Origin: Bacteriovorax sp.
GTDB lineage: Bacteria > Bdellovibrionota > Bacteriovoracia > Bacteriovoracales > Bacteriovoracaceae
NCBI GenBank assembly: GCA_014378525.1
Contig: JACMNL010000061.1
Coordinates: 1 to 37,596 of the forward strand
DNA length: 37,596 bases
Direction: 5' to 3'
Below, in pieces: positions 32,831 to 37,596 of this stretch; positions within the stretch are counted from its first letter, which is position 1, and each line of letters begins with the position of its first letter. The notes beneath the pieces were generated by a model. It was not told the DNA's origin. It saw nothing but the letters and a program-made list of their open reading frames with translations, and searched no databases. The position numbers and the translations under genes are program-made.

Positions 32831-34644
32831 AGTTTTTTAAATTTTTCCACTGAGTTTTCCACGATACGAATTGATTTCAACCAGAAATCTTTTTTCGTAA
32901 TGTCTTCATTGAAATGCTTCAGGATTAAATCCTCGGCAGTCATTCTTCCGGTGTCTCTTAAAAGCTCAACATACTTAGAGTGGAAGTCTGCACCTAAAGA
33001 ATCTTTTTTAGCATAGATTCCTAAGCTGAATAAATATCCAAACAGGTATGGATAGTTGTAAAAACTTCTTCCGGCCATTGAGAAGTGAAGTTTACTTGCC
33101 CAGAACATTTCATCGTATTCAGATAATGTTTCTTCGTACCAGTATTTCTGAGACGCAACCATCAGGTCTTTGGTTTCTGGAACAGTGACGTTTTTTGTTT
33201 TACGTAGTTCAACAAATCTTTGCTCGAATTCAAAACGAGCAGGGATGTTGATCATGAGAGATTGAGCAGACTCAAGCTCCTGCCATAAAATCATTTTCTT
33301 TTCTTCATTTGATTTTGAAATTTTAAGTAAATAATCGCGGACAAGAGTTTCAGCGAAGATTGAAGCTGTTTCAGCTAATGTCATCGGGTAAGACGTCTCA
33401 GTCAGAGGAATGTCTCTCATCACCCAGCTGTGGTAAGCGTGACCGATTTCGTGTGCGAGAGTTAAAACGTTGCCCATGCTTCCGTCGTAAGTCATGAACA
33501 CGCGAGGTTCGCGTACGCCTGGAAATCCTGAACAGTACGCACCTTGCGCGCGGTTTTCTGAATCTGCACAATCAATCCAGTTTTTATCAACCATCATCTG
33601 TGCGAAGTCGGCCATGTCCTGGTGGACTTCTGCGAATGCTGCTTTTAAAATTCCGATGGCCTCGGGATAACTTATTTTTGAAGGGACAGTTGTTGTTGAT
33701 GGCATCGGTGCCATGACATCCCACGGTCCCAGGCGGTCAATTTTTAATTCTTTCGCCATCAAGTTAAGCGACTCCTGGCCTACTGAGCGTTTATCGTAAG
33801 TCGTGCTCATCAGCGCTTGAAGAGTTTCTCTCGTGATGCTTGCTGAGAGACAAGTCTGGTCTAAATAGTGAAGTTCTTTTTTAGTAGATCTGACTTTGAA
33901 ATTTTCATTTCTCCAGCCGTTGATTGAATTTAAAATCGCGCATGCGCTGATTTCCTGCTGCTGCCAGCTTTTGTTCACAGCTCTGTAAGCTTTTTCACGT
34001 GTAGTTCTGTCTTCGTGTGAAGCAAGATTTTTTGCAGTAGCGAGTCCTAAGACTTTTCCATCGATTTCAACTTTCATTGATCCCGAAATATCGCTATAGA
34101 GTTTTCCCCAGGCATTCAACCCGTCCATAGAAAAACCGGTAAGAAGAACTTCCTCATTTACACTTAAAAGATTTTCCAGCTGCTTTCTGCTTTGAGTAAG
34201 TTTGAAAGTTAATTCTTTTGTTCTTTCATCGTCCAGAAACGCCATGAAAAAATCTGCAGGAGATCTTTGCACGCAAAGTTGCAGAGGTTTAATCGCTTTC
34301 ATGAATTCGTTAGATAACATCATCACTTTATCGAGTTGAGCTTTTGCTTCGTAGTTAAGAGCGTTCACAGAGTTCGCCATTGATGCGTAAATAGCAAGGT
34401 TGTAAAAAACCACATCAGTATCGAGGTAGAGGCGAGTAAGTTGTTTCGTCAGCTCCATCTCGTTGTATAAATCAGTCGTGATATTATTTTCAAGTTGGGT
34501 AACAAGATTGTTATAGAGTGCACTTTTTGATTGAAAAACTTTTGTGCGTTCTTCGATTGTTTCCAGGTCGCGCGCGATTTGCGGGTCCTGAAAATTTTTG
34601 TAGATGTTTGAATTGTCCCAAGAAGCAGTTTGCAGGTCTTTCAT
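32827..34644 (-). CDS. pepF: Oligoendopeptidase F family M3 metallopeptidase
   Basis: A cytosolic zinc peptidase of 605 residues that hydrolyses oligopeptides of roughly 7-17 residues. The zinc motif is LAHEIGHAYH (HEIGH at 398-402), with the third ligand in AETASIFAE (about Glu425). Other M3B features are present: FMTYDGSMGNVLTL before the site, and the C-terminal FHSKYVELLRDTGRMTAEDL. There is no signal peptide. GGAGG precedes the ATG by 6 bases. It could break down peptides from exported proteases elsewhere in the window. Confidence 0.92.
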   Translation of the reverse strand: MKDLQTASWDNSNIYKNFQDPQIARDLETIEERTKVFQSKSALYNNLVTQLENNITTDLYNEMELTKQLTRLYLDTDVVFYNLAIYASMANSVNALNYEAKAQLDKVMMLSNEFMKAIKPLQLCVQRSPADFFMAFLDDERTKELTFKLTQSRKQLENLLSVNEEVLLTGFSMDGLNAWGKLYSDISGSMKVEIDGKVLGLATAKNLASHEDRTTREKAYRAVNKSWQQQEISACAILNSINGWRNENFKVRSTKKELHYLDQTCLSASITRETLQALMSTTYDKRSVGQESLNLMAKELKIDRLGPWDVMAPMPSTTTVPSKISYPEAIGILKAAFAEVHQDMADFAQMMVDKNWIDCADSENRAQGAYCSGFPGVREPRVFMTYDGSMGNVLTLAHEIGHAYHSWVMRDIPLTETSYPMTLAETASIFAETLVRDYLLKISKSNEEKKMILWQELESAQSLMINIPARFEFEQRFVELRKTKNVTVPETKDLMVASQKYWYEETLSEYDEMFWASKLHFSMAGRSFYNYPYLFGYLFSLGIYAKKDSLGADFHSKYVELLRDTGRMTAEDLILKHFNEDITKKDFWLKSIRIVENSVEKFKKL

Positions 34645-34755
34645 TGGTCACCTCCGCAATAGTTTTTAGCTCACAGATAGTAACAATCTACATGACCTTT
34701 ATCAAATAACGCACTCCCTCTACCACAAGTCTGTCGGAACCTTTTAAAATTAGTT

Positions 34756-35532
34756 ATGAATTTACGATTAGGAATTTTTTTAATGACGGCGTTATCACTG
34801 GGTATAGCAGAGTATTTTTTTGCTTACAGAAGGCGCGAACTTCCCAGAAAGAGAAGATGGCCCTCGAACCTGATGATTATTGTCACGGGTTCAGTTTTAA
34901 GCAGACTGATTTTGCCATTGGGTCTCTCTTCCGTCGCACTATGGGCCAAAGGGCATCACCTGGGCCTTTTTAATTATTTTAAGGTTTCGATAATAGCCGC
35001 TTCCATCATGACTTTTCTGCTGCTCGATTATGCCATTTATCTTCAACATGTTTTTTCACACCGCTGGAAAATCCTGTGGATCTTTCATCGCGTGCACCAT
35101 ACAGATCCCGATCTGGATTTTACGACCGCGCTGAGATTTCATCCGGTAGAAATTTTGTTGTCGCTGGTTTTTAAATCGACCGTGATTATTTTCATCGGAG
35201 CGAATGTTACCAGTGTGCTGGTTTTTGAAATTGTTTTAAACTCCATGGCGATGTTTAATCACACGAATCTCAATATTCCGCACCGGTTTGAAAGACAACT
35301 TAGAAAATTTATAGTGACTCCCCAGATGCATATCATTCATCATTCGGTGGAAAAAGCTGAGTCAGATAAAAACTTCGGCTTCAATCTTTCTTTCTGGGAT
35401 TATTTTTTTAATTCTTATCAGTCAGGTTTTCATTCGGCAGGAATCATCGGGCAGCGGGAAACCAATATAAAGATGGATCAGCGGATTTTAAAACTTCTTC
35501 TTCAGCCATTCAAACAAAGAATTCGCTCGTGA
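34756..35532 (+). CDS. Fatty acid hydroxylase / sterol desaturase family protein
   Basis: A 258-residue membrane di-iron oxygenase. The His motifs are HVFSH (98-102), HRVHH (111-115), RFHP, FNHTN (His169) and MHIIHH (191-196), followed by the family tail NFGFNLSFWDYFFNSY. About 4-5 membrane helices are present. The substrate may be a fatty acyl chain, sphingolipid-like lipid, carotenoid or hopanoid; none can be chosen. There is no ribosome binding site; TAAAAT lies 5 bases before the ATG. The stop overlaps the next gene by 4 bases (GTGA). Confidence 0.9.
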   Translation: MNLRLGIFLMTALSLGIAEYFFAYRRRELPRKRRWPSNLMIIVTGSVLSRLILPLGLSSVALWAKGHHLGLFNYFKVSIIAASIMTFLLLDYAIYLQHVFSHRWKILWIFHRVHHTDPDLDFTTALRFHPVEILLSLVFKSTVIIFIGANVTSVLVFEIVLNSMAMFNHTNLNIPHRFERQLRKFIVTPQMHIIHHSVEKAESDKNFGFNLSFWDYFFNSYQSGFHSAGIIGQRETNIKMDQRILKLLLQPFKQRIRS

Positions 35533-36212
35533 AAGCGATCGTTGCATTATTTATTCTGGCCGTGATGGCCTTCATCGTAATTCACTATAATTTAGGCGAG
35601 AGCTTCACTCTTGAAAATCTCAAAGCTCATCAGCAGGAATTCAACGTTTACTATAATCAGCATTCACTGCTGGTCATAATGAGTTTTTCGCTTCTCTATA
35701 TTTTATCTGTTGCTGTTTCATTTCCATGGGCATTGCTGCTGACACTTTCAAGCGGTGCTATTTTTGGTTTAAAGCTCGGTGTTCCTGTTTCACTGATCTC
35801 AGCTTCATTGGGTTCTGTTCTTTCATTACTTCTCTCGAGATATTTTTTCAGAGATATAGTGGAGAAAAAATTCAAAGAAAAACTTCTGGTCATCAATCAG
35901 GGAATAGAAAAAGAGGGGAAATTTTATCTTCTGACGTTGAGATTGATTCCGGTTTTTCCTTTTTTCATTATTAATATAGTGATGGGAGTGACGACGATGC
36001 CGGCATGGACTTTTTTCTGGGTGAGTATGGTGGGAATGATTCCTTCGGCGATCATTTACGTGAATGCAGGAACAGAAATTTCAAAGATCACAACGTTGAA
36101 GGGAATTCTTTCGCCTACGATCATTCTATCGCTTTTTTTACTGGCAGCACTTCCTATGGTGATTAAGTTAATTAAGAGGAAGCTCGACGATAAAAGCGGA
36201 ACCTTGTCCTAG
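35529..36212 (+). CDS. TVP38/TMEM64 (VTT-domain) membrane protein
   Basis: The start is GTG at 35529, overlapping the desaturase stop. The 227-residue protein has about 5-6 membrane helices and the VTT/DedA-superfamily pattern: FPWALLLTLSSGAIFGLKLG, then the re-entrant SLGSVLSLLLSRYFF, and RLIPVFPFFIINIVMGVTTM with PSAIIYVNAG. Members of the superfamily act in lipid scrambling or transport. Coupling to a lipid-modifying enzyme suggests a shared membrane-lipid role. The last 45 bases overlap the convergent histidine kinase gene. Confidence 0.88.
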   Translation: MKAIVALFILAVMAFIVIHYNLGESFTLENLKAHQQEFNVYYNQHSLLVIMSFSLLYILSVAVSFPWALLLTLSSGAIFGLKLGVPVSLISASLGSVLSLLLSRYFFRDIVEKKFKEKLLVINQGIEKEGKFYLLTLRLIPVFPFFIINIVMGVTTMPAWTFFWVSMVGMIPSAIIYVNAGTEISKITTLKGILSPTIILSLFLLAALPMVIKLIKRKLDDKSGTLS

Positions 36213-37379
36213 TTCACTTTCAACGTAAATTTTTCCTTTATGTGATTCGATGATTTTTCTGCAGATGTAAAGTCCAAGACCAAGTCCGCTTATTGAACTC
36301 GCAGAAACAGCACGCTCGAATTGTTGAAACACACGTTCATGATCTATGGATTTGATTCCTATGCCATGATCGCGAACAATGAGAGAAGCCTGATTGTTAT
36401 CTTTTTTTACAGTCACTTCAATCGGTTGCTTATTTCCATATTTAAGTGCATTGGTAATTAAATTGGTAAAAACCTGCTCGATTCTATAGCGGTCCCAGAT
36501 CCCCGTGACGTTCTCTGCTATGTCAGATGTTACTTTAATCTGACTGACTTCAAATTGCGTCGTAAACCTGAACAGTACATCTTTAACAAGATTTCCGAGA
36601 TCAGTGTGCTCAACTTCCAGAGAAAGTTTTCCTGAAGCGATATTTGTAATCTCCAGCATGTCATCGACAAGTCTGTTGATACGATTAATTTGTTTATCGT
36701 CCTGCTCAACTATTTTTAGGAAATTTTCAGCAGAAAAATTTTTTAAGTTTCCTTTTTCCAACTGACGTTTTCTGGATTGAACCTGAAGCTTTAAAGAAGT
36801 GAGAGGTGTTTTTAATTCATGCGAAGCGATTGATAAAAATTCATCGCGGGCAGCAACTGCATTTTCTGCTTCTTCTTTAGCAGCAGCAAGTTCAGCAGTT
36901 CTTTCTTTAACTTTTTCTTCGAGATTTAGATTTGCTTCTTTCAATTTATCTTCGGCCATTTTTCTTTCCGTAAGATCGCGGGTGACCTTTGCAAAACCAC
37001 GGTGAACGCCGGCAGCATCACGAAGAGTTGTGATAGCAACATTGGCCCAGAATTGCGTTCCAGTTTTTGTGACACGCCAGCCTTCTTCTTCGTACGATCC
37101 ATTTTTCAGGGCCATCTCGAGTTCATAAGCGGGGTGATTGCGATCCATGTCTGCTTTAGTATAAAAGCGCGAAAAATGAGTACCGATAACTTCAGCGGGA
37201 GTATAACCTTTGAGTCGATGCGCACCAGAGTTCCATGAAAGAATATATCCATCGGGATCAAGAGCAAAAATGGCATAGTCATTCACGGCATCTACCAGGA
37301 GACCATACATCTCATTCACATCAGTGAGAGAACGAAAAATTTGACTAGCCTTGTCGCTTATTTGATTATTGCTGGGCAT
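36168..37379 (-). CDS. Orphan PAS-domain sensor histidine kinase
   Basis: The 403-residue soluble kinase has a PAS domain (about 25-140; DPDGYILSWNSGAHRLKGYTPAEVIG), then a coiled coil (about 142-178; Glu/Lys/Ala-rich). HisKA follows with IASHELKTPL (His187), then HATPase_c with NLITNALKYG, DHGIGI and GLGLGLYICRK. No membrane helix and no receiver are present, and no response regulator lies next to it. The C-terminal 15 codons overlap the 3' end of the TVP38 gene on the other strand. It is divergent from ssrA. Confidence 0.92.
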   Translation of the reverse strand: MPSNNQISDKASQIFRSLTDVNEMYGLLVDAVNDYAIFALDPDGYILSWNSGAHRLKGYTPAEVIGTHFSRFYTKADMDRNHPAYELEMALKNGSYEEEGWRVTKTGTQFWANVAITTLRDAAGVHRGFAKVTRDLTERKMAEDKLKEANLNLEEKVKERTAELAAAKEEAENAVAARDEFLSIASHELKTPLTSLKLQVQSRKRQLEKGNLKNFSAENFLKIVEQDDKQINRINRLVDDMLEITNIASGKLSLEVEHTDLGNLVKDVLFRFTTQFEVSQIKVTSDIAENVTGIWDRYRIEQVFTNLITNALKYGNKQPIEVTVKKDNNQASLIVRDHGIGIKSIDHERVFQQFERAVSASSISGLGLGLYICRKIIESHKGKIYVESELGQGSAFIVELPLN

Positions 37380-37442
37380 AGTTCAGATTCCACTTTTCCT
37401 CATTTTCTGTCAAGAAACGCTCAGGTCTTTTTGAGTTTTCTA

Positions 37443-37451
37443 TGCTATAGT
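37443..37451 (+). promoter_or_regulatory. Extended -10 promoter of ssrA
   Basis: TGCTATAGT (37443-37451) is an extended -10 (TGnTATAGT) ending 15 bases before the mature 5' end. No clear -35 lies 17 bases upstream, which is acceptable for an extended -10. A short 5' leader would be removed by RNase P. Confidence 0.5.
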
Positions 37452-37466
37452 TTCCTATCTCTAAAT

Positions 37467-37596
37467 GGGGGTGCCCCGGTTTCGACAGGGGGAACTGACA
37501 TTTGGTGGGCGTGTCCAGGTTGATCGGCATGGTCCTGGTAAAAAGTCGATCAAAACATAAATGCAGAATCTAACGATTTTTCATATGCAATGGCTG
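37467..37596 (+). ncRNA. ssrA: tmRNA (SsrA), 5' part, cut by the window end
   Basis: The 5' end reads GGGGGTGCCCCGGTTTCGAC, the hallmark 5' tRNA-like half with the conserved GGTTTCGAC. The pseudoknot-1 region and CCTGGTAAAAAGTCGA follow, matching the usual CTCGTAAAAAG segment before the reading frame. The resume codon is GCA at 37563-37565, preceded by AACATAAAT. The tag begins AESNDFSYAMA and is truncated by the window end. The RNA rescues stalled ribosomes with SmpB. The one-piece orientation is consistent with a standard (not permuted) tmRNA. Confidence 0.93.

Noticed and set aside
1..37596. Mobile element, prophage, integron or CRISPR array
   Set aside because: No transposase, integrase, terminal repeats or regularly spaced repeats were seen on either strand.

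Overview
The window is a gene-dense, AT-rich chromosomal segment from a diderm (Gram-negative-type) bacterium. The evidence for a diderm is Pal, a CpoB-like protein, an OmpP1/FadL-like porin, a second probable outer-membrane barrel and at least six lipobox proteins. The combination of many exported hydrolases (trypsin-like protease, lipid-anchored nuclease, surface metalloprotease), DUF3015 and DUF4105 proteins, low GC and a tsaD-rsmA-smpB cluster fits a predatory Bdellovibrionota of the Bacteriovorax/Peredibacter type. That placement is inference, not a search result. No phage, insertion sequence, CRISPR array or rRNA/tRNA cluster is visible. No gap between genes exceeds about 175 bases.

Layout. 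1-551: the 3' end of a Ser/Asn-rich gene that begins outside the window. 563-4228 (minus): a tight tsaD > rsmA > FadL-like porin > smpB operon. 4280-7478 (plus): a DUF3015 protein, then a DUF4105 (Lnb-type) protein overlapping a lipid-anchored alpha/beta hydrolase. 7585-15350 (plus): a complete kdpFABC-kdpD-kdpE potassium-uptake operon, including a 27-residue KdpF. 15340-18665 (minus): pal > DUF4398 lipoprotein > CpoB-like lipoprotein > a phosphoesterase-like lipoprotein fused to a tetraheme cytochrome c. 18778-21612: a large HEYTH metalloprotease with a probable outer-membrane barrel. 21609-25838: DUF1232 protein, CPA2 antiporter, small secreted protein, a reduced SEDS (RodA/FtsW)-like membrane protein, GNAT acetyltransferase and a higBA toxin-antitoxin pair. 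25951-28735 (minus): ABM-like protein, secreted protein, and a response regulator/PAS histidine kinase pair. 28823-31192: lipid-anchored DNA/RNA nuclease, hemerythrin protein and trypsin-like protease. 31322-34644: a DUF4160/DUF2442 pair, two small secreted proteins and an M3 oligoendopeptidase. 34756-37379: fatty-acid hydroxylase/sterol desaturase, TVP38 membrane protein and an orphan PAS histidine kinase. 37467-end: the 5' part of ssrA (tmRNA), so both partners of trans-translation (smpB and ssrA) lie in the window.

The main points for a second look are these. A calcineurin-type domain with eroded metal motifs is joined to four CXXCH hemes in a Pal operon. A SEDS-like protein has almost lost its extracellular catalytic loop. 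A recurring promoter layout puts a -10 hexamer 5-8 bases before the ATG of genes that lack a Shine-Dalgarno sequence, suggesting leaderless mRNAs. Convergent genes often overlap, twice sharing a TTAA that is the stop codon on both strands. A long inverted repeat sits in front of the hemerythrin gene.
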